A stretch of 5,272 nucleotides of DNA from an uncultured Clostridia bacterium (GTDB lineage Bacteria > Bacillota_A > Clostridia > Christensenellales > Aristaeellaceae), in assembly GCA_945871545.1 (NCBI GenBank), contig CAMBWJ010000157.1, positions 1 to 5,272 of the forward strand. The letters run 5' to 3'. Within the stretch, counting starts at the first letter, position 1, and every line of letters starts with the position of its first letter. Made by a program: the position numbers and the translations under genes. Shown here piece after piece: positions 1-5,211 of this stretch. Under the pieces are notes generated by a model, which saw only the letters and a program-made list of their open reading frames with translations, was not told where the DNA came from and searched no databases.

Positions 1-1196
1 TCGGAGCGGTAGAAGCGGTCGAACATGTGCTGCATGTCCTCCGCGGAGACGCCGATGCCGGAATCCTGCACCTCCAGGCAGACCTCCCCGGCGGCGTTCG
101 TATAGGTTCGCAGGCAGATCAGCCCGCCCTCGGGGGTGTACTTGAGCGCGTTGTCCGTCAGAATTCGGGCGCACTGCTTGAGCATGTCCCAGTCGCCACT
201 GCACCGGGCCTCACCCCGGTTCTCCAGGCGGTAGTCGTGGCCCTTGTCGATGACGCGGCAGTCCTCGCAGACCTCTTCCATCAGCTCGCCCAGCGAGATT
301 TCCTTGAACTCCATGCGGTTGCGCCCGGTGTCGCCCCGGGCCAGGAACAGCAGCTGCTCCACCAGCTTGCTCATGTACCCGGCCTCGCTCTTGATGGCGG
401 CGATGGACTCGTCCAGCACCTTTTCATCCTGCTTGCCCCAGCGGTCCAGCATCCCGGCGTAGCCCTGAATCACCGCGATGGGCGTGCGCAGCTCGTGGGA
501 CGCGTCCGAGACGAACTGCGCCTGCTGGCGGTAGGCCTGGTGCATGCGACTGAGCAGACCGTTGATCGCGTCCTCCAGACCCTGCAAATCGGAGTCGCCC
601 ATGTCCAGCTTCTCCTCGGGGTGCTCCGGACTGATGCGCCCGATGGCGTCCTCCAGGCCGTGCAGCTTTTCGCCGCCCACCTCGCCGCCCTCGCCCGCGT
701 CCTGCGGCGGGGTTTCCACGCGACCGGCGCTGCGCCCCAGCAGCTCCGCCGCCCGGGCCATGCGATCCAGCGGCCGCAGCAGCCGCCGGGCCTTCCTGCG
801 CCCGGACATCATCTGCCCGAGGAAGATCAGCGTCTCGATGGCTAGCAGCACCAGCGCCGCCATGCCCATGGTGTCCACGTAGGCCTGACAGGCAACCTCA
901 TAGCGCATGCCGTCCGCATCGTAAAAGACATAGGAAGCCCCGCGCAGCGAATCAATCGCCCCCTCCGCAGTCTCGCGCAGGCTCCCGGTGGCGTCCACGG
1001 CCTCGATCTGAAGCTCACGCTGAATCTCGGGCGACCATGCACCCCCCAGCGCCAGCCGCTCCTGATAGAAGCAGAAGCCCAGCGCCGCCAGAATCAGCAG
1101 CACCAGATTGATTCGGAAGAAGATCCAGAACAGCCGCCACAGCCAGGAGCGACTGATCTTGCGCGCGGTGGAGGTCACGCGACCCGTCTCGTTCAT
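1..1196 (-). CDS. Sensor histidine kinase of a two-component system, 3' end cut by the window
   Basis: Membrane sensor kinase that should autophosphorylate on histidine and pass the phosphate to the regulator encoded just upstream. Reading the minus strand from ATG at 1196 gives 398 codons with no stop before the window edge. A first membrane segment lies at about residues 21-45 and a second at about 109-131, leaving a short outside loop of about 60 residues. A HAMP-like linker with an acidic insertion (about 132-220) follows. The HisKA H-box FVSDASHELRTPI has phosphoacceptor H234. The ATPase domain shows the N-box TDNALKYTP (N349), the G1 box DSGIGV (378-383) and the F-box MFDRFYR (391-397); the G2 box and C-terminus lie outside. 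The start is supported by a purine-rich RBS at 1201-1209, and the gene begins 13 bases after the regulator's stop, so the two are co-transcribed. The sensed signal is unknown. H-box wording is close to ArlS/YkoH-type Firmicute kinases as I recall them. Confidence 0.95.
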   Translation of the reverse strand, partial: MNETGRVTSTARKISRSWLWRLFWIFFRINLVLLILAALGFCFYQERLALGGAWSPEIQRELQIEAVDATGSLRETAEGAIDSLRGASYVFYDADGMRYEVACQAYVDTMGMAALVLLAIETLIFLGQMMSGRRKARRLLRPLDRMARAAELLGRSAGRVETPPQDAGEGGEVGGEKLHGLEDAIGRISPEHPEEKLDMGDSDLQGLEDAINGLLSRMHQAYRQQAQFVSDASHELRTPIAVIQGYAGMLDRWGKQDEKVLDESIAAIKSEAGYMSKLVEQLLFLARGDTGRNRMEFKEISLGELMEEVCEDCRVIDKGHDYRLENRGEARCSGDWDMLKQCARILTDNALKYTPEGGLICLRTYTNAAGEVCLEVQDSGIGVSAEDMQHMFDRFYRS

Positions 1197-1200
1197 GCCT

Positions 1201-1209
1201 CTCCCCCTC
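1201..1209 (-). promoter_or_regulatory. Ribosome binding site of the histidine kinase
   Basis: The minus strand reads GAGGGGGAG here, four bases before the ATG at 1196. It lies in the 13-base gap after the response regulator's stop codon, so it also supports tight translational linkage of the two genes. Confidence 0.7.
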
Positions 1210-1890
1210 TTACGCATCGCGGAACACGTAGCCCACGCCACGCACGGTGTGGATGTACTTCACGCCGTACGCGTCGTCGATCTTGGCGCGCAGGTAGCGG
1301 ATGTACACGTCCACCACGTTGGTTTCCCCGGCGTAGTCGTAGTCCCACACCAACTCCAGCAGCTTCTCGCGGCTGAGCACGATGGACTTGTTCTCCATCA
1401 GCACCTGCAAGAGCGCAAACTCCCGGTGGGTCAGCTCGATGCGCTCGCCTGCGTAGTGCACCTCGTGGCGCGCGGGATCCAGCTTCAGCTCCCCGGAGGA
1501 CAGCACGTTGCCGCCCGAAGCCGGGGCCGTGCGCTTGCGCAGGGCCGCGCGGATGCGGGCCAGCAGCTCCTCGATCTCGAAGGGCTTGGTGATGTAATCG
1601 TCCGCGCCCATGTCCAGGCCCGTCACCTTGTCCATCACCGCGTCGCGGGCCGTGACCAGAATCACCGGAGTCTGCTTCTCCTTCCGTAGCCGCCGCAGCA
1701 GCTCCAGGCCGCTCATGCCCGGCAGCATCACGTCCAGCAGGATCAGGTCGCTCTCGCCCTCCAGCGCCATCATAAGCCCCGTGCGGCCGTCGAAGGCCTT
1801 CTGCACCTCGTAGCCCTCGTGGTTCAGCTCCAGCTCCACGAAGCGCGCCAGCTTCTCCTCGTCCTCCACGATCAGAATCCGATCCGCCAT
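1210..1890 (-). CDS. OmpR/PhoB-family DNA-binding response regulator
   Basis: Cytoplasmic transcription factor, 226 residues, the usual length for this family. The receiver domain (about 3-118) has the acidic pocket E9-D10, phosphoacceptor D53 in LLDVMLPG, switch residues T80 and Y99, and K102 in the TKPF motif. A linker at about 119-130 leads to a C-terminal winged-helix domain (about 131-226) with the family pattern LTHREFALL and a closing hairpin HTVRGVGYVF. The ATG at 1890 is chosen over an in-frame GTG at 1908, because the strong RBS at 1894-1904 lies between them and the protein then begins MADRILIVEDEEK, a standard receiver start. The partner kinase follows after 13 bases and the DUF4342 gene lies 70 bases upstream. 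All phosphorylation residues are intact. It resembles ArlR/CusR-type regulators, but the regulon cannot be read from sequence. Confidence 0.97.
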   Translation of the reverse strand: MADRILIVEDEEKLARFVELELNHEGYEVQKAFDGRTGLMMALEGESDLILLDVMLPGMSGLELLRRLRKEKQTPVILVTARDAVMDKVTGLDMGADDYITKPFEIEELLARIRAALRKRTAPASGGNVLSSGELKLDPARHEVHYAGERIELTHREFALLQVLMENKSIVLSREKLLELVWDYDYAGETNVVDVYIRYLRAKIDDAYGVKYIHTVRGVGYVFRDA

Positions 1891-1893
1891 CGT

Positions 1894-1904
1894 CCTTCCT
1901 CCCT
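1894..1904 (-). promoter_or_regulatory. Ribosome binding site that decides the response regulator start
   Basis: The minus strand reads AGGGAGGAAGG, ending three bases before the ATG at 1890, with its AGGGAGG core seven bases away. The alternative upstream GTG (1908) sits at the edge of this element and has no equivalent site of its own, so the ATG is preferred. Confidence 0.8.
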
Positions 1905-1910
1905 GCACCC

Positions 1911-1946
1911 GTCAGGGCGCGCACCTCTATAAGATGCGCGCCCGAC
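1911..1946 (-). promoter_or_regulatory. Intergenic stem-loop between the DUF4342 and response regulator genes
   Basis: Arms at 1911-1923 (GTCAGGGCGCGCA on plus) and 1935-1946 (TGCGCGCCCGAC) pair over 12 bp with one bulged base (A1914) around an 11-base loop. Neither strand has a T-run after the stem, so it is not a standard intrinsic terminator. On the transcribed minus strand it begins 14 bases after the DUF4342 stop and ends six bases before the response regulator RBS. It may stabilise or process the mRNA, attenuate read-through, or tune regulator translation; the role is inferred. Confidence 0.6.
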
Positions 1947-1960
1947 GGCAATCCGTTGGT

Positions 1961-2521
1961 TTATTTCGCTTCCTCTTCGCTCTTTTCCTGCTTCTCGGAG
2001 CCTGCGCTGCGAATCTCGTTCTTCACGGTCTCGGCAGCCTCGGCAGCGCGGTTCATGGCGCTGTTGATGCTCTCCTTGCCCAGGTTGGGGCCGCGGAAGG
2101 AGTAGCGCAGGCCGCAGAACAGGCCGATCGCCAGTGCGAAGAACACCGTGCCCACCGAGCACATCAGCAGCACCACGCACACCGTCATCGGCAGTGCGAA
2201 CAGCTCCTCGCCCTTGCGCCAGACAACCAGGGAATTCTCGTTGCCGATGCGAATCAGCTTCGCAAGCGTCTGGCCCAGCCAGCGCAGCGTGCCGCGCAGG
2301 CCCTCGCCGCCATTGTGCTTCTTCTGCTTGCCTTCGTCGTCCTTGACTTCCTCGTCCTTGGTGGAGTAGCTGCCGCCGCTGCTGCTCACCTTGCCCTCGC
2401 GCTCCAGCACCAGCATCGCGTCCAGCAGATCCCAATTGGCCAGCTCCAGCGCGGTCTTGGCTTCCTCGTAAGAGATGTTCGCCTTTTCGCGAAGCAGTTC
2501 AACCATTTCAAAATTCGTCAT
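1961..2521 (-). CDS. DUF4342-type membrane protein with UBA-like N-terminal domain
   Basis: Function unknown. The 186-residue product has three parts. Residues about 3-45 form a compact UBA-like helical module with the pattern ISYEEAKTALELANWDLLDA, typical of DUF4342 proteins and reminiscent of the EF-Ts/NAC UBA fold. A charged, Ser/Gly/Lys-rich linker (about 46-75) precedes a segment ending RKGEELFALP, then a long hydrophobic stretch (about 109-138) that could be one long or two short membrane helices. The tail (about 148-186) is highly charged and probably helical. No signal peptide is visible and the N-terminus is probably cytoplasmic. The ATG at 2521 has a good RBS (AAAGGAGAG). It is the first gene of the apparent operon with the regulator and kinase, which suggests a role at the membrane in the same pathway. 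The family call is from recalled pattern, not a search. Confidence 0.85.
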   Translation of the reverse strand: MTNFEMVELLREKANISYEEAKTALELANWDLLDAMLVLEREGKVSSSGGSYSTKDEEVKDDEGKQKKHNGGEGLRGTLRWLGQTLAKLIRIGNENSLVVWRKGEELFALPMTVCVVLLMCSVGTVFFALAIGLFCGLRYSFRGPNLGKESINSAMNRAAEAAETVKNEIRSAGSEKQEKSEEEAK

Positions 2522-2527
2522 CGTGAT

Positions 2528-2536
2528 CTCTCCTTT
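2528..2536 (-). promoter_or_regulatory. Ribosome binding site of the DUF4342 gene
   Basis: The minus strand reads AAAGGAGAG, six bases before the ATG at 2521. It is close to the anti-16S consensus and fixes the start of this gene. Confidence 0.8.
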
Positions 2537-2592
2537 GATCGTAAGTGTTTTTGCTTGATTTCCTGTCGACGGTAATAGAATACAACCCGATC

Positions 2593-2598
2593 ATTAAA
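2593..2598 (-). promoter_or_regulatory. Possible -10 box for the leftward DUF4342-regulator-kinase operon
   Basis: The minus strand reads TTTAAT, five of six matches to TATAAT, about 70 bases upstream of the DUF4342 start. There is no good -35 hexamer. The expected -35 position (about 2616-2621) falls inside the 11-bp direct repeat at 2612-2630, as in promoters where an OmpR/PhoB-type activator replaces the -35 contact. An alternative is TATTCT at 2577-2582, also without a -35. This is a geometric inference only. Confidence 0.35.
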
Positions 2599-2603
2599 CC
2601 CCC

Positions 2604-2643
2604 ATGCAAATAGATTAGACGAAGATTAGAATGGGATGCAAAT
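2604..2643. repeat. Nested direct repeats in the divergent intergenic region, candidate operator
   Basis: ATGCAAAT occurs at 2604-2611 and again at 2636-2643, 32 bases apart (about three helical turns). Between them AGATTAGA occurs at 2612-2619 and 2623-2630, 11 bases apart. Seven repeated bases plus a four-base spacer is the geometry used by OmpR/PhoB-family dimers on head-to-tail half-sites. The array lies upstream of the operon encoding such a regulator. The repeats are exact; binding by the local regulator is inferred. Confidence 0.55.
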
Positions 2644-2738
2644 TTTCTCACCCGGGCGTACCGCCGTCGATCCTGCTCCCACGTCCACCCTCTTATGTTA
2701 TATTTCCGCGCAGACGCGCAAATCGGGTCGATGCGGTT

Positions 2739-2744
2739 TATAAT
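2739..2744 (+). promoter_or_regulatory. Probable -10 box for the ACT-MBL gene
   Basis: A perfect TATAAT lies 50 bases before the TTG start, predicting transcription from about 2751 and a leader of about 44 bases. No recognisable TTGACA-like hexamer occurs 15-19 bases upstream, and there is no TG extension. If real, the promoter is weak or activator-dependent. Confidence 0.5.
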
Positions 2745-2782
2745 GAAATTCGTGGAATTCCGCCACAATCTGCAAGTGGAAT

Positions 2783-2789
2783 GGGGAAG
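2783..2789 (+). promoter_or_regulatory. Ribosome binding site supporting a TTG start
   Basis: GGGGAAG ends five bases before the TTG at 2795. The frame is open only back to a stop at 2744-2746 and contains no in-frame ATG or GTG before 2795, so this site and TTG are the best available initiation signal. The nearby ATG at 2781 is in another frame. Confidence 0.6.
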
Positions 2790-2794
2790 CAGAA

Positions 2795-4228
2795 TTGCGA
2801 AAGACATACATCACCCGCCTGCCGGACGAATCGGGCGCGTTTCTGGAGGCGTGTCGCATCATCTCCGGCGTGGGCGCGAACATCACCCGCGCAAGCTACA
2901 ACAAGGCCGTGGACGCGCACACGCTGTTCATCGACGTATCCGGCACCCAGCACCAGCTGGAGATCATCTCGGCGGGGCTGAAGAAGCTGGGCTACATCCA
3001 GAGTCGGGACGAGGGTGCGAAGCTGCTGCTGCTGGAGCTGGTGCTGCCGGACGTAGCGGGCGCGGCGCTGCCGGTGCTGGAGCTGATCTCCAGCTACCAC
3101 TTCAACATCTCCTACATCAACACCCACGAAACCGGCGGGGCCTATCAGAACTTCCGCATGGGCCTGTACATCGACCGGCCCCAGGACATCCGCGACTTTC
3201 TGGATCGGGTGTCCCAGCTGTACGAGGTGCGCGTGGAGGACTACGACGCGGGTGAGCGCGCGCTGGACAACGCGGTGTTCTACATCGAATTTGCCAACCG
3301 CCTGGCGGAGAAGCTGCACCTGAACCGCCACTGTGCAAACGCGCTGATGGAGCACTCCAACCGCATCATGCAGATGCTGGACGAGCGCAACGAGCCGGCG
3401 TTCAAGACCTTTGAATACATCTCCCGATCCGCAGACATGCTGGCGCGCTTCCGGGGCGCGGCCTTCGAGCCGATCATCGACACGCTGCCGCTGTCCGGGG
3501 GCTTTACGCTGACCTGCATCCAGCCGCCCTGCGGCAGCAACACCTACATCCTGCGCAAGGGCGACAATCTGCTGTTCGTGGACTGCGGCTTCGCCATCTA
3601 TGCCGAGGAGATGCGCGGCGTGCTTCGCCGCCTGTTCCCGGGCTTCGAGCGCCTGCACCGGGAGATCGCCATCTCTCACCCGGACATGGACCACTGCGGC
3701 CTGCTGTACATGTTCGACGTGATCCACGTCAGCCGCACGGCCTGGAAGTCCTTCGATCTGGAGAACCGGAATAAGCCCAACTTCCGCGAGCAGAACCCCT
3801 CCCACACGCCCTACTGCGCCATCAGCCGCATCCTGTCCCGCTATGCGCCGCCGGACATGGCGCGCCTGCACGTGATCGATGAGCTGCCCGACGACCCCGA
3901 CAGCCCCATCTGCCCCATCGGGCACCTGGACTTCTGCGGCAAGCGGCTCGACTTCTACCGGGGCAACGGCGGTCACGTGCCCGGCGAGGTGGTGATCGTG
4001 GACGAGGAGGACAAGCTTGCCTTCACCGGCGACATCGCCGTGAACATCCGGGGCTTCTCGAAGGATCAGGCCGCCTTCAATCGCCTCGCGCCCTACCTGA
4101 TGACCAGCGTCAACGTGGATTCCGCCGCCGCAGGCGTGGAGCGCGACGCGCTGATGCGCATGTTTCCCCAGTCGGAGTACATCTACTGCTGCGGCCACGG
4201 CGCGATCTGGGATCAGAGAAAGAAATAG
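2795..4228 (+). CDS. ACT-ACT-metallo-beta-lactamase-fold fusion protein
   Basis: A 477-residue soluble protein, probably a metal-dependent hydrolase with a small-molecule-sensing N-terminus; substrate unknown. Residues about 4-70 read as an ACT domain (LPDESGAFLEACRIISGVGA, with alternating strand/helix pattern), and about 76-150 look like a second ACT unit (ELVLPDVAGAALPVLELIS). A helical linker (about 156-222) follows. The C-terminal part (about 236-477) is an MBL fold: GSNTYIL and FVDCG strands (247-265), the metal motif HPDMDH (295-300), H394 in GGHVPGE, D413 in FTGD and H468 in CCGHG. The motif is HxDxDH rather than HxHxDH, so the second histidine is Asp, as in ComEC-type MBL domains. 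Translation starts at TTG, because no in-frame ATG or GTG lies before 2795. The gene is divergent from the DUF4342 operon and is followed by a ZIP transporter in the same direction. MBL fold is secure; ACT assignments are somewhat less so. Confidence 0.9.
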   Translation: MRKTYITRLPDESGAFLEACRIISGVGANITRASYNKAVDAHTLFIDVSGTQHQLEIISAGLKKLGYIQSRDEGAKLLLLELVLPDVAGAALPVLELISSYHFNISYINTHETGGAYQNFRMGLYIDRPQDIRDFLDRVSQLYEVRVEDYDAGERALDNAVFYIEFANRLAEKLHLNRHCANALMEHSNRIMQMLDERNEPAFKTFEYISRSADMLARFRGAAFEPIIDTLPLSGGFTLTCIQPPCGSNTYILRKGDNLLFVDCGFAIYAEEMRGVLRRLFPGFERLHREIAISHPDMDHCGLLYMFDVIHVSRTAWKSFDLENRNKPNFREQNPSHTPYCAISRILSRYAPPDMARLHVIDELPDDPDSPICPIGHLDFCGKRLDFYRGNGGHVPGEVVIVDEEDKLAFTGDIAVNIRGFSKDQAAFNRLAPYLMTSVNVDSAAAGVERDALMRMFPQSEYIYCCGHGAIWDQRKK

Positions 4229-4235
4229 AATACGT

Positions 4236-4272
4236 GAAGCGTCGCGTGGGAGGACGTCCCGCGCGGCGCTTC
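4236..4272 (+). terminator. Strong stem-loop after the ACT-MBL gene, terminator-like but without a U-tract
   Basis: Arms at 4236-4251 and 4257-4272 form a continuous 16-bp stem with two G-U wobbles around the five-base loop GGACG, starting eight bases after the stop codon. The sequence after the stem (CTGCACCGG) has no T-run, so efficient intrinsic termination is doubtful. It may instead protect the 3' end, mark a processing site, or act with Rho. Partial read-through into the ZIP gene is likely, because no convincing separate promoter is visible there. Confidence 0.5.
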
Positions 4273-4317
4273 CTGCACCGGCTCCCTCCCTGCGGCATAG
4301 GATGCAGGACTACAATA

Positions 4318-4325
4318 AGAGGGAG
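4318..4325 (+). promoter_or_regulatory. Ribosome binding site of the ZIP gene
   Basis: AGAGGGAG ends eight bases before the ATG at 4334 but only two before an in-frame TTG at 4328. Normal spacing therefore selects the ATG. Confidence 0.7.
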
Positions 4326-4333
4326 TTTTGCGT

Positions 4334-5059
4334 ATGCTTTCGGTATTTTGGGCCGCGCTGGGCATCGGCGGATCCACGCTGATCGGCACCGGCTGCGGCT
4401 TCTGGATCAGCCATATATCCGATACATGGAACGACGCGGTGACGGCCTTCGCTGCGGGCGTGATGCTGTCGGCGGCAGCCTTCGGGCTGTTCGTTCCGGC
4501 GATGGAGATGGTACAGGGCGCAGGCTGTCTGCTGATCCCCCTGGGTGCGGCGCTGGGCATGCTGTTTCTGCGGGGCACGGCGGCGGTCTCCGGCCATCTG
4601 CGCGGCGGCGGCATGCTCCGTCAGCACCCGGAACTGATGTTTGTGCTGGCCATCGCCCTGCACAAGTTCCCCGAGGGCATGGCCGGGGGCGTGGGTCTGG
4701 GCGGCGTGGACGCGGGCGCGGCGCGCACGGTGGCGCTGGGCGTGGCGTTGCAGAACCTGCCCGAGGGCGCGGTGATGATTCCGCCGCTGCTGGGCGCAGG
4801 GGTGAGCCGCAAGCGCGCGGCGTGCATCGCCCTGGCCACGGGCCTGCTCAATGCGGCGGGCGTGGTGGCCGGAGCGCTGTGGGGCAACCTCAGCGGAAGC
4901 CTGCTGCCCCTGGCGCTGTGCTTCGCCGGGGGAGCCATGCTGGATGTGATCGTCTCCCAGATGATCCCCCAGGTCGTGTGCGCGGGTCGGCTCAAGCAGG
5001 GCCCGCAGATCGTGCTGGGCGGCTTCGCGATCATGGCAGTTGCAGCGGCGCTTTTTTAG
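4334..5059 (+). CDS. ZIP-family divalent metal transporter (GufA-like)
   Basis: Integral membrane protein of 241 residues with about eight hydrophobic segments (roughly 2-24, 33-58, 62-82, 98-122, 127-152, 160-182, 189-212, 224-241), the size and layout of bacterial ZIP carriers for zinc or related divalent metals. The paired family motifs are HKFPEG (110-115, TM4) and QNLPEG (140-145, TM5). TM2 carries AAGVMLSAAAFGLFVPA, typical of the GufA-like branch. H110, E114, Q140 and E144 are the expected primary site ligands, probably with M44. The usual Asn after the TM4 His is Lys (K111), the expected Glu of TM6 appears as N173, and the Glu before the TM7 IP is Gln (Q209), which suggests a single metal site. 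The variable loop between TM3 and TM4 is short and not His-rich. ATG 4334 is favoured over TTG 4328 by RBS spacing. It lies 105 bases after the ACT-MBL gene and probably depends on its transcript. Direction and metal preference cannot be told. Confidence 0.92.
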   Translation: MLSVFWAALGIGGSTLIGTGCGFWISHISDTWNDAVTAFAAGVMLSAAAFGLFVPAMEMVQGAGCLLIPLGAALGMLFLRGTAAVSGHLRGGGMLRQHPELMFVLAIALHKFPEGMAGGVGLGGVDAGAARTVALGVALQNLPEGAVMIPPLLGAGVSRKRAACIALATGLLNAAGVVAGALWGNLSGSLLPLALCFAGGAMLDVIVSQMIPQVVCAGRLKQGPQIVLGGFAIMAVAAALF

Positions 5060-5068
5060 CACCGCTGC
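5042..5068 (+). other. Inverted repeat spanning the ZIP stop codon
   Basis: GCAGCGG (5042-5048) pairs with CCGCTGC (5062-5068) around a 13-base loop that contains a run of six T and the TAG stop codon (5057-5059). The T-run is in the loop, not after the stem, and no U-tract follows, so it does not fit a normal intrinsic terminator. It may fold in the mRNA 3' end. Confidence 0.4.
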
Positions 5069-5090
5069 CCCCTCTCAAAAAAAGTTGAGG

Positions 5091-5107
5091 AAAATTGCAA
5101 AAAAGGG
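5091..5107 (+). promoter_or_regulatory. A-rich UP-like element before the tRNA promoter
   Basis: Two A-runs (5091-5094 and 5099-5104) sit immediately upstream of the TTGACA box, where the RNA polymerase alpha C-terminal domain contacts UP elements of stable-RNA promoters. The run is striking against the GC-rich surroundings. A further A7 run lies at 5077-5083. The role is inferred from position and composition. Confidence 0.5.
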
Positions 5108-5135
5108 TTGACAAATCCCCAAATCCGTGTATAAT
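5108..5135 (+). promoter_or_regulatory. Consensus sigma-70/sigma-A promoter of the tRNA gene
   Basis: TTGACA (5108-5113) and TATAAT (5130-5135) both match consensus exactly, with a 16-base spacer. A second overlapping TATAAT lies at 5135-5140 but would give a 21-base spacer, so the first is preferred. Transcription should start at about 5142, giving a leader of about 70 bases before the tRNA. The strength suits a stable-RNA operon. Confidence 0.9.
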
Positions 5136-5141
5136 ATAATT

Positions 5142-5211
5142 CGTTGCCGACGCAACGGCGGAACAACCGCCGCGGCTGCCGAAAGGCGAAGGCAGTCGAT
5201 CCTGAGGATAG
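5142..5211 (+). other. Structured tRNA leader with several small hairpins
   Basis: Short stems follow in tandem: CGTTGC/GCAACG (5142-5147 with 5152-5157), GGCGG/CCGCC (5157-5161 with 5167-5171), CTGCC/GGCAG (5176-5180 with 5191-5195, or an inner GCC-GAAA-GGC), and ATCCT/AGGAT just before the tRNA. No open reading frame, T-box or ribosome binding site is visible. It would be removed by RNase P when the tRNA 5' end is made. Confidence 0.5.

Noticed and set aside
27..845. 272-codon open frame on the plus strand opposite the histidine kinase
   Set aside because: It is low-complexity in Leu/Ala/Gln/Val with no domain, whereas the minus strand encodes clear H, N, G1 and F boxes.
2754..2761. GGAATTCC palindrome and nearby GAAATTC as an operator downstream of the TATAAT box
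   Set aside because: It is a short AT-centred palindrome with no second matching copy; chance occurrence is likely.
2508..2807. 99-codon minus-strand open frame across the divergent intergenic region
   Set aside because: It overlaps the starts of both flanking genes and covers the promoter and repeat region; no RBS or domain is apparent.
2738..4198. 486-codon open frame on the minus strand opposite the ACT-MBL gene
   Set aside because: It is a codon-bias shadow: the protein is rich in Val, His, Ala and Gln with no recognisable domain, and the plus strand carries a complete MBL active site with good start signals.
4311..4316. TACAAT as a separate -10 box for the ZIP gene
   Set aside because: No -35 lies upstream, and transcription from it would begin within the RBS, leaving almost no leader.
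4310..5062. 250-codon minus-strand open frame opposite the ZIP gene
   Set aside because: It is Ala/His/Gln/Arg-rich without membrane segments or motifs; the plus strand has the ZIP signature motifs.
5073..5090. Short CTCAA/TTGAG stem as a ZIP terminator
   Set aside because: The stem is only five AT-containing pairs plus a wobble and is followed by A-runs, not T; the A-runs fit better as part of the tRNA promoter's upstream region.
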